A stretch of DNA of 64,000 bases. Source: Drechslerella dactyloides (taxonomy: Eukaryota; Ascomycota; Orbiliomycetes; Orbiliales; Orbiliaceae). A model generated the notes under the pieces. That model did not search any database. It was not told the origin of the DNA and was given only the letters and a program-made list of their open reading frames with translations. A program made the translations under genes and the position numbers. Below, in pieces: positions 34,124-46,603 of this stretch (position 1 is its first letter; each line of letters starts with the position of its first letter). The stretch lies in NCBI GenBank assembly GCA_020064725.1, contig JAGTWJ010000007.1, positions 372,001 to 436,000 of the forward strand. Direction: 5' to 3'.

Positions 34124-35504
34124 ATTTGCCTACTTTGGTGCGCGATAGCAGGGTGGGGTTAAAGTCGAACGTATTTTAGAGCAAAGTCGAAGCTAGCAGG
34201 CCGTTCTCAAGAGGTTTTTTTTTTGGCTTTGTGCGCAAAGTTCAGCTTACGATCAAAGCAAACAAACCTCTCAAAGTGCCTGACTGAAAGCCAGGATCCT
34301 TAGTACGCATGTGTACAAGACAGTGTGTGGGAAAATTGCTGCTGTACCCACAAACTTGTCTCGTGAACCAGAAGCCCACAAATCCCTATATGTTATGTCC
34401 AATATCTAGGGCGAGGGCTCGGAGAGTGTTGCTTCATTTCAGAGAGAAGCCGAAGGACAAGCCGACTGAGTAGGCAGTCGACGGACGTACAACGTCCTAT
34501 CCTTTAGTCAATATCACGCCATACACGCAACATGCAACATGCAACATAAGCCAGCTGCAGAAAAGTACCCGATAAAGTCGTACTCGAGTCTCATAATATT
34601 ACTTCAGCCAACATCTGCTGACCGCCCAGAAGTGGGAGTTTGCGTTCAAAAGGGGCGTATAAACCCACGGCATCGTCTTGGCTTCGATGCCAGGCACTCT
34701 AGAGGCATCATTTAGATGGAAAGCACTCTGACTTGCATGCATATGCACATACCGTCGACCGACACACTTCCAACAAACAGCAGGTTCGATTACTGTGCCA
34801 CCGAAAATTGAATGCTGCGAGCGATTCATCCACATTCAATTCACAGGCAAACATGACTCGGTGTTCATAATTTGAAGAGATGGCTCCCTCCTACCTTGAT
34901 GGCTCTGGAGATCCTGAGACGGTCGCGCCCTGCCCGCTTACTGCAACCGGAAGGCACGGCCGGCTAAGCTTAACAGTAATCAATACTCTCCTCGCAGCGA
35001 GTGACGCCGGAATACAGCTGCGAGTGCGAATGCGAAGGAGAGCCAGGCCCGGCAGCCGGGGACTTCGGCTCCAGGTCACTCACCTGACCGCCCCGCTTAA
35101 GTGACCCTGATACATGTATGTTTGCGGTATGTGTGGGATTCTCGGCTCTCGGCTGAAAGCTTGTCGCGGGCACATGAAAAGTCGCGGTCAGGTTATGTAA
35201 GATGTGGAGTAGACGGCGACAGATACTGCGATTGTAAATACTATACGATACTAGCTCTGGTTTCCCCAGATCCTCCGGACGAAGGGACGCGATTTGTCAT
35301 TGAGGCTTCTGCAATTTAGTTCCGCTGTGCCGGTGCGGGGACTCGATTGGCTGTATACATACATCCATCCGCCACAACGCTCTACAACCCCGAATACCAC
35401 ACAATCTGCATCCTCAATCTACAAGACGATATCGATTGATATCCTCCGCGCATTATATTACAAGCAATCGAGATATAAGATAAATCAGAGTGCAAAATTG
35501 CAAA
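34124..35504. other. Intergenic, no gene seen
   Basis: Divergent promoter space between the kinase-like gene and the crotonase gene. No coding region is supported. A CTTGTCTCGTGAACCAG motif at 34355-34371 resembles the arm of the short inverted-repeat family. Confidence 0.45.
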
Positions 35505-36347
35505 ATGTCGTCAGAAGACGCCGTGCTCGTGTCCACCACGCCCGACGGCATCACAACCATAACCCTCAACCGCCCCCACCGCCGCAACGCCGTCGACCCC
35601 GCCACCGCCTCCCTCCTCTACACCGCAATCCGATCCTTCGAAGACGACGCCGCCCAGAAAATCTGCATCCTAAACGGCAACAATGGCACCTTCTGCGCCG
35701 GCTTCGACCTCCATTCCCTCGCCTCAGGCAACTACGGCGACGGCAAACCCTCATCCGGCCTCCCGACCTATCAAACCGACGAACCGGCCCAACAAGGCCC
35801 TATGGGCCCCTCGCGACTGATCGTGAAGAAGCCCGTAATCGCAGCAGTATCCGGCTACGCCGTCGCCGGCGGCCTCGAACTCAGCCTTATCGCCGACCTA
35901 CGTATCGCGGAAGAAGACGCCATCTTCGGTGTCTTCTGCCGACGGTTCGGCGTGCCGTTAATCGACGGCGGCACCGTTCGGCTCCCCGCAATAATAGGCC
36001 TCGGCCGCGCGCTCGACATGATACTGACGGGACGTCCCGTTACCGCAGCAGAGGCGCTGTCAATGGGCCTGGCGAACCGCGTGGTGCCGAAGGGTAAGGC
36101 GCTGGAGGAGGCGGAGAAGCTGGCGAGGCAGTTGCTTGTGTTTCCGGCGGAATGTATGAACAAGGACCGCACGAGCGCGTACCATGCGACGTATAATGCG
36201 ACGTCGTGGGAGAGTGCGATGAAGTTTGAGTTTGACGAGGGCGTCAAGGTTATCAGCGAGGAGAGTATCAAGGGTGCTGCACGGTTCAGCGCGGGACAAG
36301 GGCGGCACGGCGCGTTCCAGACAGGGAACCCGGAGGGTAAGCTCTAA
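35505..36347 (+). CDS. Enoyl-CoA hydratase/isomerase (crotonase) family protein, 280 aa
   Basis: Single exon. I chose the ATG at 35505 (MSSEDAVL); the frame is open back to a GTG at 35490 but no earlier ATG exists. Crotonase landmarks: ITTITLNRPHRRNAVD, the oxyanion-hole pair GTFCAGFDL and SGYAVAGGLEL, then ADLRIAEEDAIFG and FGVPLIDGGTVRLP, and GLANRVVPKG. The family acts on acyl-CoA thioesters by hydration, isomerisation or dehydration. The protein ends GKL, a weak variant of the peroxisomal PTS1 tripeptide. It lies 207 bp from, and faces, the peroxisomal citrate synthase gene, which is suggestive of a shared compartment but not proof. The exact reaction is not determined. Confidence 0.87.
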   Translation: MSSEDAVLVSTTPDGITTITLNRPHRRNAVDPATASLLYTAIRSFEDDAAQKICILNGNNGTFCAGFDLHSLASGNYGDGKPSSGLPTYQTDEPAQQGPMGPSRLIVKKPVIAAVSGYAVAGGLELSLIADLRIAEEDAIFGVFCRRFGVPLIDGGTVRLPAIIGLGRALDMILTGRPVTAAEALSMGLANRVVPKGKALEEAEKLARQLLVFPAECMNKDRTSAYHATYNATSWESAMKFEFDEGVKVISEESIKGAARFSAGQGRHGAFQTGNPEGKL

Positions 36348-36554
36348 TGTATATATCTTATAATGTTGATGTGGGGCATGACGATGTCAGAATGAGTGTA
36401 CGTATGTATATAGCCATGTATGAGATCCATGATCTGAATGATATCGATTGCATGTAAACCAACGCGAAACGGAACTCCAAAAGTAAACTATAACCAATAG
36501 AACAATGCCCCTCTATCCGAGAAATACCATCCGACGAAAACACCGAGAAATACA

Positions 36555-38389
36555 CTACAGCTTGGACGGCGGCATCAGCTTCCGCTTGCTCATATAGTGC
36601 GGCAACTCCTTCAACCCGACCCGGCTGTCCGCCGGCTCCCCGCTGTCCACCCGCGCCTCCAACGGCACGTAATCCCGCCGCTTCTCACCAACGTACAGCT
36701 GTCGCGGCCGAGCAATCTTGTTCGTCCCGCTGTCGATTAGCTGCTTCCAGTGCGCAATCCAGCCGGCGACACGGGGCACGGCGAAGAGCACGGGGAAGAA
36801 GTCGAGCGGGAAGCCGAGGGCCTTGTAGACGAGGCCGGACCAGTAGTCGACGTTTGGATACAGTTTCTTCGCTTGGAACCTGTTCCCATACTCCGTTAGT
36901 CTACTTTCACGCCATACTATCTGTAATGTATATGTTGGGAGGGGAGAGGAACGTACCAAGGATCTTTCAGGGCGGCATCCTTCAAGGCGATGGCAACCTC
37001 AATCAGCGGCTCCTTCGTGCCGATAATCTCAAATACCGTGTCCGCCACCTCTCGGATAATCTTGCTCCGCGGGTCCGTATTCTTGTAAATCCGATGGCCG
37101 AACCCGAACAGCAGCGCCTTGCGGTTCTTCACCCGCTCGATGAACGCGGGGACGGCGTCGACGGTACCGATGCCCTGCAGCATTCGGATGACGGCTTCGT
37201 TCGCACCACCGTGCAGCGGGCCGTACAGCGCGCAGGCCGCCGCGGCGATGGCGCTGTATGGGTCCACGAGGGACGAACCGACGTGCGTCATTGCCGCTGT
37301 CGAGCAGTTCATCTCGTGCTGGAACATGGTTAGCATCAATTCCAAATTTAGAAAGAATTGAAAGAGTACGTACGTCGGCGTGCAGGACGAAGAGGACATC
37401 GAGGGCTTTGGCGAGGCGGGGGTCCGGGCGGTAGCCGCTGGGCTCGTTCATGTGGTCCATCATGTAGAGCATGTTTTCGGTATACGTCAGGTCCGAGCGC
37501 GGCAGCACTATCATCAAATCACCCCGTCAGCACGACCAATTCCGCCAATGCCATACCCTTCACATATCTAATCTAAACGTATGTAGGTATATAGTAAGGG
37601 GGTAGGTGACGCACCGAACGGCCGGTTGATGCGGATTCGCATGGCGTTGGCGGCAACGGTGGTGGCCTTGCCGAGGATGCGTACAATCTGCTTGTTCATC
37701 GCCGCCTTGTCGTTGATGTACAGGTTCTGGCCCTGCAGCGCCGGATTGGCCTCGGGTGCGAAGGCCGACATGGCGCTGAAGGTGGACGCGAAGATGGCCA
37801 TCGGGTGGGCGTCGTAGCGGTGCGCCTGCATCATCCGCGACAGGTCGTCCTACAATCCCACCGTTCGTCAACATCACGCCGGCAGTCATACAAAACGGCT
37901 GTAGAGTAAGACGACATACCGACAAGAAGGTGTGGTGCATGATCTCCCAGCGCCAGCGCTCGTTCTGCGGCGCGCTCGGCAGCTCGCCGTAGATGAGCAG
38001 ATACGCGACCTCGAGAAAGTCGGACTTTTCCGCCAGCTGCTCGATCGGGTAGCCGCGGTGCATCAGCGTGCCCTTGTCGCCATCGATGTACGTGATGCGG
38101 CTGCTGAGGGCGGCCGTGTTCATGAACGCCGGGTCGTAGACGCGCAGGCCGGCCGCGTAGTCATCTTCCTCGCGGTGGGCCGAGTTCTTCGGGTCGAGCG
38201 GGGCCTTGAGGTTCTTGAAGGCGGTGGCGGGGATGCTGTTGTGCGTGATGGGGATGTCGATGGTCTGGCCCGTGCGGTTGTCGCGGACGGTCAGCGAGTC
38301 GCTGGGGCTGCAGGTAACGTTAGCAGGTGGTACAGCGACATCATTCTGCGGCAAGGGGTTACCGCGTACGTGGACTTGGTAATCGCCAT
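36555..38389 (-). CDS. Peroxisomal citrate synthase, 487 aa, six exons
   Basis: Exons: 38389-38370, 38307-37920, 37849-37615, 37507-37374, 37318-36957, 36879-36555. Condenses acetyl-CoA and oxaloacetate to citrate. The active-site triad by family alignment is His295 in GPLHGGANEA, His334 in GFGHRIYKNTDPR, and Asp391 in YPNVDYWSG. HADHEMNCS carries the oxaloacetate-binding His. The N-terminus (MAITKST then PSDSLTV) lacks an import presequence, and the protein ends SKL, a canonical PTS1. So it is expected in peroxisomes/glyoxysomes, serving the glyoxylate cycle or acetyl export. The first exon is only 20 nt and was placed because its GTACGC donor restores the frame. A mitochondrial paralogue should exist elsewhere. 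Confidence 0.93.
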
Positions 38390-39296
38390 CGCGGTGTCGA
38401 TTCGATTGTCCGGCGGTGATGTATGCGATGTGTAGTATGTCGTCAGATTCGAGCTGGGCGCCTGCGTAACACGAGGAAGGTTTGAGGCAGGCTGGCCCCG
38501 GCTTCTTAAAGCCGCCGAGAATGCGAGAAATGCGCGCTACGAGGCTCTCGGTGCCAGCGGCCGCATGTGAAATCGGTCATGCATGCATAAGACGAAGACG
38601 TGCATGCAGCCCTTGGAGGTTCCTCTTGGCCGCCGGCGGGATGCCTGGCTAGCCTCGGCTGACGGGCACTGGAAACACGGCGGGCGCGTGGGGGCGACGG
38701 ATGCGGACGCTCAGACACATGCACTCCGCTGAGCCGGAGACACGCGCCCGTTGCACTTTGAAGCGGCGACATTTCTTCGGATGCGATGAGGTCATGAAGT
38801 TGAATTTTATCTGTCGAGCTCGGACCAGACGGCTGTATCGCTATCGATAGCTATCGGACCCACGGCTTAGACGTCACTTTCCTTACAAGCCGGGGTATTC
38901 GCGAATTGTTGTATTAGTTGGAGTTATGCAACAAATTACCAATTGCAATTGGAAACGCTCGAAACGTTCGAATCCACGAGTCGACGAAAGCATTATTGTT
39001 TTAAAGGCTATCGTGCGTTATGTCACTAGTAGTATACTCAGAATGTCCGAACACCGAAATGGTCTAGAGACAAGACGGGTGCTAGTATAATTTGAGACAG
39101 GACCGTTCGTTTCTGTAGTGTAGTCTCGGGGACGCTGTGTAGTGAATTCACGGCCGTCTATGGTATCGGTCGCACTTACTATTATGCCGATAATAGCTAA
39201 TATCAGCTGGTCATGGCAGAAGAAAATACACCTACTACTAGTAGGTAATAGAGCTAGCATTAGTAGCTGTCAAAGTAGTATACTATAGGTAAATAC

Positions 39297-39348
39297 TGGT
39301 CTCGCAAGCCAAACCCGCACACTTCCAAGGGTCTGGTTTACGAGACTA
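39297..39348. repeat. Short inverted-repeat element, copy 2
   Basis: The left arm CTGGTCTCGCAAGCCAAACC faces the right arm GGTCTGGTTTACGAGACTA, with interior ACACTTCCAAGGG. It aligns end to end with 10754-10810. Single arms occur at 67-83, 8508-8523 and, more loosely, 10848-10865 and 34355-34371. Confidence 0.6.
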
Positions 39349-39786
39349 ATTAATATATACGCATTATAATATACATTGGCTATCGTCATGAATAGGTACG
39401 ACGGTCTAATGGTCAGACCTTTTGCATCTGACAGTAACTAGCATCCTACTTCTAACTGTAGAGAGATTAATCGGCCTCGAAACTGGTAATTACTATAAGG
39501 AGGAGTAACTTCCTAGAGTATTATACTGATACCAGGGACTAATACCAGCAGATGTGGTCCCGGTGCCAGACACCAGCTAGCTCACTGTTGTGGATGATAG
39601 ATGGGGATATCTGGATAATTCTCCACTGAGTGTTCTATTTACGGATGGATATGCTGAGCGCTCTCCAGATGGATCCGTACACCGCTCACGCAGGTCAATC
39701 GGAGCATCTTGATCAATTGCACGCCAAAATCAAGGAAAATGGCAAAAATACCGGCGTTATCTTAATAAGCCAGCGCTGGGGGAGAC

Positions 39787-39796
39787 TATATAAAGG
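39787..39796 (+). promoter_or_regulatory. Orphan TATA box
   Basis: TATATAAAGG is followed after 20 nt by a C/T-rich segment like a fungal transcription start and leader. No downstream ORF with a recognisable product was found within 600 bp. Confidence 0.4.
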
Positions 39797-41298
39797 ACTG
39801 CCCGCCCCAGTTCCACTCCCATCTTCTTCTTCTCTCCTTCATCTTCCTCACCTGAGCATCATACATACGACGCTTATTTGACTGCCTCCTCCCGACAGAC
39901 ATCCTTTTCAAGATACCTCCACTTATATATCACTTATTATATATATATCAGCCATCCAACTGACCTTATACTGTAAACCGGATCCATGCTTCCGGCTCAA
40001 GTCCGTCAACCCGGATCTACGGACTACCAACTAAAGGCTGATGATCCATGCCAGTCACTGCCTTAGATGGCTGGATAGGTCGTAACACGATCAGGCTTTG
40101 GGGAAGGATGTCCTGTAACATAAGTATGACCCCTGTCCTCGATTGGCAACCTATAAGAACGTTATCTGACGGTCTGTAGGAACATAGACATGGGACCTTC
40201 CCTGCCCTGCACGAAAGATGCTCTAGTCACCCGCCCCTCGTTCATGTAGTCGGTGCCGGCGCCATACCCGCTGCCACTGTCGCAGCAGGCGGTTCCGCCG
40301 GGAACAAACTACGTCCGCGCGTGCGTTATCGCTTTGTGGTGAGTGTTTTCAAGCCAAATTCATCGTTTGTATATCAGTTCACAGCTGACGATGACGGTAT
40401 CTAGTCAAATGTTATAGTCCGACCCGCGGCAGTGCCCTGGGTCAAGGGAATACTGTTGTTCTACGAAATGGTTTCGGAGCGTTATCGAGCGGGCCGCCGT
40501 AGAGCACCGAAACGTTTTTATATATAGAACGTTCTCTGGCCCCGAAGAAAATGTTGTTGTGGAACATACGTCTAGAAAGAGCACAAATCGATTATTCCAG
40601 CATCTACATCATTAGACCCGGCTTGCTGCCGTAATGCGTTCGTACATATTGTAATATCTTGTTACTAGACTATGCATGTATATATACAAAAGCAATCGAT
40701 CCTAAGATAGCTGTGCCTCAGCTGATCAGTCGCCACATGATCCCTACCAACTCAGTCATGCTATCCCATTGTCCCGTTATAAATTGTTCGAGCTGGACCT
40801 TACGCTTCCAGACACCCTGAAGAGGCACAATGGCTCGTTCTCCGGTTGATATGTCCTGGTTGATATGTTCTTTGTATTGCACGCCTCTGCGCGCGGGCGT
40901 GCACGTGAGCCATCCGTTCGTCCGGTCCTCGCGATCGTGCCTTCCTATCGTGATTCTCAGCGTGGTCAAACATCTATGTTCGCGTGCACTGTAGGCTCCA
41001 ATTAATCGATCCCTACACTGACGTGAGTACAGCGCCGCCGTACTATATACCCTCGTCTATCTATAATACATGTGCGAACATACAGTCAAGTACAACGTCG
41101 CTTGCGCTCGCCCGGAAAAAGAACAGCAGTATATCATAGCGTGCATGCTTCATGCAGTAGCCAAACTTCAATCCAAAATCATATATCAAAAAACGACAGA
41201 CAATGCGTGCGTGCATGGCGCATGTGGTGCTATCAACAAAGCTTGCTAAACCCCCCTCAAATCAAAATTGCCATGCATACTCATACACACAACGTAAC

Positions 41299-43375
41299 CT
41301 ACAATACCACACCTACCATCGCCGCCACCGTCATCGCAACCAGCACCGCCAACCAGCTTCCATCCCCTCCCATCTTCCCCGCGCCGCTTAAAAAGTACGC
41401 TGCCCCCAGATAACTACACGTGATATCCCCATCGTTGCTCCGCCACCCGTAGCTCTGCTCCCCTCTCGACCCGTCCGGACAGCTGAAGCCCAGACTCGCA
41501 GGACAGCTCTGCACGAGACTCCAGCAGAGATCCATACACGGCTTGATCTCCTTGTACGGGCCGGGACTCACCACCTCGTCTATCAGAAAGTTTCTACTGG
41601 CCGACTTGATGGGGGTCGTCTGCACTGCCAATGGCGGTTCCGACGCAGACGCTGAAACATTCGCCAGCGGATTGGGGATGTCGACGATCCTCCCGTCTTC
41701 CAGGAACAGCTTTGTAGGACCGCGATTGTTGACCTGTCGCTCGCGGACCGCGAGGAAGGTTGCGTTGCTGCTGTAGTCTGCGCAGCGGGGGATGGTTGTC
41801 GCGCACAGCCACGTCTTGTAGGCGGTGTCGCAGTCCGCGCAGCCGCGCAGATGCGAGTAGGAGCGGTCCGCCGTCGTGTTGCACTGTACCTGCTGCAGCG
41901 AGTAGGAGAAGTTGGCGTACCAGGAGGACGCGTAGGTGTCGTAGAAGCGCGCGAGGCGCGGCATGTCTGTGAAGATTGTGTCGTTCGACGGCACGGCGTA
42001 TGCTACCTCTGAGCAGAATTTCAGGTCGTATATCACCCGGCAGTTGCCGTCTACTCATTCATCACGTTATTAGCCACCGTACTCTCGCTCGTTCGGATGT
42101 AGGCGGACGAATAGTGGTATACATACCTGATTTTGTGGTGAGGTTCACAGCAGAGTACACGTATCCGCCGTCCGTCTCGTTGTTCTGCTTGGCCAGCCAT
42201 ACATTGTACGTCGTGTTCGGCTGCAGGCCCTTGAGATAGATCTGCTCCTTGACTTTACTCCCAAGCCCCCTGCGCGTCATCGAGATGTCCCCGTTCGAGT
42301 TTGCTGCGCTCAACGCCGCGCGGGAACTCAGCCCGCACCAGCTCCGCCGCAGGCCCGTCAACGAGGTGTCGTTCGCCGGGTGCGCGAAGAACGTATACAG
42401 CGGGACGACGCTCGACACGTTGACGGCGTTGTCGTAGCTGGTCTCGTTCCCTGAGATGAGAAGCGCGTTCGACGAGTCGCTGTCGATGAGGTAGAGATTC
42501 TGGTACTTGTACCAGCCGTAGTACGACTGCTTTGTCGACGCGACGATGTCATAGTTGTAGAAGCCGGAGAAGTTGGCGTTGGTATTCGTGACGTTCGGCG
42601 CCACGACGGAGATGTATATTGTCGAGCTGGCGTTGACAGTAATGTTCGCGAACCCCTCGACGACGGGTATCATGATCTGCTGCTGCGGGTTCGCGGATGG
42701 GCCCGGGCTTTTGTTCGAGGTCGAGTTGGACGCGTACAGCGTTAGACTGGGCGGGAAGGACGTTGTAGTGTTCGACGGTGTTGGCTGCCAGCAGGTGTTG
42801 AAGCCAAAGTATACGCTCCGCACACGTATTTTCTTGGAGACGTCGACGACGACGTTCCCCACATTGCCTTTCCCCGCGTCCGCGAACAGCTGCTCCGTGT
42901 CGAACCCCCACAGCTGGACCTCGCCGATTTCGATATTAAGGTTCCGGCGGGTGTCCCGCACGAGCGAGTTGAGGAACGGGACGTTCTGCCGCTTCTCCCG
43001 CAGGCCGGGAAGGAGGTCGTGGCGCTCTCCGTCTGATGCGCCGCTGTCAGTGCCCGTGTCCTTGAATGTTTGCGAGTCTTCCGTCGATTGCATTACGGGA
43101 TTGTAAAAGTTGCCCACAGGCACCATCCCGTCGTCGAGGTTCGCGGGCCGGTCGTCCGCGGGCCGGTCGTCTGCCCTTCCGGCTAGGTGATGCGGTGGCG
43201 ACGGGTGGACGTGGTGGATATGGTGGCCGCCGAGGTCCGGTAGGGACTGAGAGTATGCGGAGGGGGGTAGTGTCCATAGCACTAGAATTGTAATCAAGAC
43301 TACCGTCGCGAACGACGATGCCGCTACACGCGACTGCAGCGGCGTCAGCCGCGGGCATGAGATCTTGAAGGCCAT
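41299..43375 (-). CDS. MID1: Mid1-like stretch-activated calcium channel component, 666 aa
   Basis: Two exons, 43375-42127 and 42050-41299, with a 76-nt intron. Mid1 is the regulatory partner of the Cch1 calcium channel in the plasma membrane/ER. A hydrophobic segment at residues 19-43 acts as signal anchor or signal peptide. The middle carries many N-glycosylation sites (NTTTS, NSTSN, NVTNTN) and beta-rich segments. The C-terminal part is cysteine-rich (YDLKFCSEVAYAVP, CADCDTAYKTWLCATTIPRC, CMDLCWSLVQSCPASLGFSCP), the hallmark of the Mid1 family. The chain ends in a hydrophobic segment. A 15-nt tandem duplication gives DDRPADDRPA near residue 70. The gene is well preserved. Confidence 0.92.
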
Positions 43376-44502
43376 GGTTTATCGTTCTTTATATCGGTAG
43401 CCGGTGAGGCCCGCAGCCCCCACCCACGCAAGCGTTCAACCCCTGGCTGTATCTGCGTATGCACGAGTATTTCGAGAAAGTCTGAAAGGCCGGTAGGCGA
43501 ATAGAATAACACTAGCCTGAGAGGGCAATCTTCCTCGCCTGTCTGTGTTCGGCAGTGGCGTTTCCGGGAGTCAAGCTCAACCAGTCGAAAGCCAGGTTCG
43601 CGGAGTTTAGAGCGTCGCGCGCGGGGTGGTGGATGCAGAGGATACTCGAGAGACCAGGCTGCTGCTGCTGCTCTCACCGCTACTCATCGTGCCGGAGAGC
43701 CCAGAGCCGTCGGTCGGTCGTCCGTTGCGGATGCAATGAGCGACAATGCACGTGTACAGAGGACGTCGGATTGCGATATATTCGAATGCTTGCTTGCGAT
43801 GCGACGTAAGCCGCGACTGGCTGCGACGGCCGGCGTTTGGAGAGGTGTCGTTGGGCCGGCGGTCGTCAGGGGTTCGCTCATGCCGAAAGCGGCCGCTGAA
43901 AATGCAACAGCACAACATCCAACATCCCGTAGGATTCAATATTCTGGACGCAGGCCCGATTGATAGATGTGAATTATCGATCGAGTTTGAGGTTCAGTCA
44001 TTACAGAATATCGCACATGGCGAGCCTTTGATATACGGCGGGGCATCTTAATATACAATTAAGCGCCTAAGCGCGAACGTGTTTACCACGGCACGCTTCG
44101 GACATCCATTCTAACGCAGGAATGGCAAGTTGCTAAATTTTCGTCTATTTCATGAAGGGATGACTGATCCTATCGGCCTCGTCTGAATTCCAGAGTAGTA
44201 CCTAGTGAATATTTGAATATCAATAGCCGAATGTCGCCGAGGCTAATCGTCGAACATAATATGGTAAATCAGCAAATCAGTAAATCGGTAAATCAACATT
44301 TCTATAATACGAGTCGCCTTAGAAGTCTGACCAGCGACACAATAATTGAACCCCACCGACGATTTTTATATAGAAAATAGCCTATTCCGCAGGCGAAACT
44401 GCAGGTTCTCCGGAGCTTTAACTAGACTCTCTGCTTTGCTCAATGTTATATTCGATTCACATTCCCTGTTCATCATATACAATATACATGGGTTCTCCGC
44501 TC
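43376..44502. other. Intergenic, no gene seen
   Basis: Promoter side of MID1 and 3' flank of the carboxylesterase gene. A short tandem repeat (unit close to GTAAATCA, about four copies) lies at 44264-44298. No coding region is supported. Confidence 0.45.
44264..44298. repeat. Short tandem repeat, unit about GTAAATCA
   Basis: Four imperfect copies read GGTAAATCAGCAAATCAG and continue with TAAATCGGTAAATCAAC. Confidence 0.6.
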
Positions 44503-46603
44503 TCAAGAGAAAACTTGCAAATCAGAGTCCACTTGGTTCAGATAATCGATTCCCTTCTTCCTGTAGGTATCATCCTCAACCCAACTGCCATGACTAGCAT
44601 TCAGAACCATGTTTTGCGGCCTATGCAAGTTGTATTGCGGCCAATAAGGGAGCGTGCTACTCCGTCCGCGACTGGTATTCGGATCGTGGTCGTATGCGAA
44701 TGAGATGTAGGCTCGTCCAATATTCTCGCTCAGAACTTTGTCCTTCGCGTACTGCGGCAGCGGGCCGAGCAGTCCGGAGATATTTTGGAACGAGTACACG
44801 ACGTTCTGGAAGTGATTGACGCCGTACTTGGGGTTTTGGCCGTACTAAACGCGGTTTGATTGTTAGTCGCTATAATTCTGTATGACGCCAGGAAGCTAGC
44901 TAAGGGATAAGCCTACCATAAGCGCGTCAAAACGGTAGGAGAACACCTTGACACCACGCTGCGTGTACTGCTCGGCGACGCGACGGCGGCCAGCAACCAT
45001 GACCATGTCCCCGGAAATGGCGGCGGCTCGCCTCCAAACCAGCCCCTTCTCTGGAAAGACGACAGGGTTAGGGTTAAGGTAGTACGGTGGATCGTGGGCT
45101 GGGTCATCCGGATATAGCTTGAGGAGTTCCTTGGCCATGCTCGGACGGATGGCGTAGTGACGGTAGTTTAGGAAATTTTGCCACAGGGCCGTCTCGTCGT
45201 TGAGTCCCGAGGTGGCGAACGAGCATCCTTCGTCGCTGTTCGTGCCGATGAGGACTGGCACTTTGACAAATTTCCCCTGGGCGGCGGTCACACCTGGGTA
45301 GTCTAACCACATGTCACCGTCGATTACTATCGAGTGTTCAACGTCAGAATTCAGTCAACATCGAGATAATATTCAGTTACGCTTATCAAGGTCTTACAAG
45401 GGTTCCAAATGGACCAGTCAACGGTGGCTGACTGCCACCTGTCGAACGGAACGCCTCTCAGACAACCAATTGCGTCCTTCGCACCGGTACAGCCCATGGC
45501 ATCAAGCAACCGCAAGAAATAGCCTGCGTAATAGGTAAGTGGATCTAATGGGGTCCCGACTGGTCCACCAGATTCCATGATTGCAGCTTGGTATAGTCCG
45601 TCGTCCCTTCCGTCGTAGGAATGCAGGTGGAGTCCGATAGATTGAGCTCCCGCAGCTATGGCCCGACGAAATTAGCCATTGTCAATTATTTGTCTGCCAT
45701 AGCGAGGAGGCTATTAGGCAGCACTTACATTCACCCCATATGGTGACTTTCTTTGGATTTCCTCCAAATGCAGCAATATTCGCCTGAATCCACATGAAAG
45801 CGAGGCGCTGGTCGTGCATTCCGGCATTGGCACTACCTTCTGACAGTAGCTGGAGACTCTGCAGGAATCCGAGCTTGTTCAACCGATAGTTGATGGAGAC
45901 TACCATCCACGGGCATGTTAGAAATCTTTTGCATTGAACCTTGATTTGGACGTTACGTACCACCGACAATTGGCTTGCCCATGTCCTGACTAAGCTTGAC
46001 GATACCCGATAAATTGTACCGCGGATCGCTGGTGCCGCCTCCATCGAAGCCTCCACCGTAAATCCAAACTAAGACCGGGAGCTTATCCCCCGCCTTCGTT
46101 CCATGCGGCCGCACAACTAATTAAAGTCAGTGTATTTCAAGTACTTCGGCTTCTCTGGATTATATATGCACCGTTTAATGCTAGACAGTCCTCTGATTGC
46201 TGAGATAGTGGAAACACGTTGGTGGAAGGGTTTTGGGGACACTATCATTAATGCAGCATAAGCTTCGAAATAAAGAATAAATTCAAGATATAGGTTCGCT
46301 CGAGTGATAACTCACCTCAAGGCTATAGCTAGTTGCACTGCGTACTCCCGTCCAGCTCTCGTTCACATAGTGTGGTCTCCTAAACCGCAATTGGCCGCCA
46401 GTAGGCAGACCATAGCGCATCCCAAGGAAAGCATCCTGATCGTATCCTGACAAATATTTGCCCTCATATGTACCATTGAGTGTCTTCGCCTGAGGGGCCT
46501 GCGGAGGTTTAGGTGGATGGCTAGGCGGATGACCATGGTTTAGGGAGGCCGCGAGGGCCAAGGACGGGCCCGCCAGTATAATGACTAAACTTGGTAACAA
46601 CAT
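44503..46603 (-). CDS. Secreted carboxylesterase type B, 564 aa, seven exons
   Basis: Exons: 46603-46316, 46241-46172, 46116-45961, 45899-45729, 45655-45398, 45326-44917, 44844-44503. Introns are 55-74 nt. The signal peptide is MLLPSLVIILAGPSLALA. It is followed by a His/Pro-rich linker (HGHPPSHPPKPPQ) and then the alpha/beta-hydrolase fold. Landmarks: SEDCLALNVVRP, the oxyanion segment WIYGGGFDGGG, the nucleophile Ser229 in TIWGESAGA, the acid Glu347 in GTNSDEGCSF, and His536 in NASHGSW. The family hydrolyses carboxylic esters, and fungal secreted members act as lipases, cholesterol esterases or feruloyl/tannin esterases. The substrate is not deducible here. Confidence 0.9.

Larger units (their letters stand above)
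38390..41298. other. 2.9-kb gene-poor stretch
   Basis: No gene is supported. The citrate synthase promoter occupies the left end. Contains inverted-repeat element copy 2 (39297-39348) and a convincing TATA box with a CT-rich leader (39787) that leads into no recognisable ORF. Confidence 0.45.

Noticed and set aside
35294..36097. 267-codon frame overlapping the crotonase gene
   Set aside because: Arg/Pro/His-rich alternative frame of a high-GC coding region, with no independent support.
39630..39881. 83-codon frame across the orphan TATA box
   Set aside because: The frame starts upstream of the TATA box and runs through the C/T-rich leader, so it cannot be the product of that promoter.
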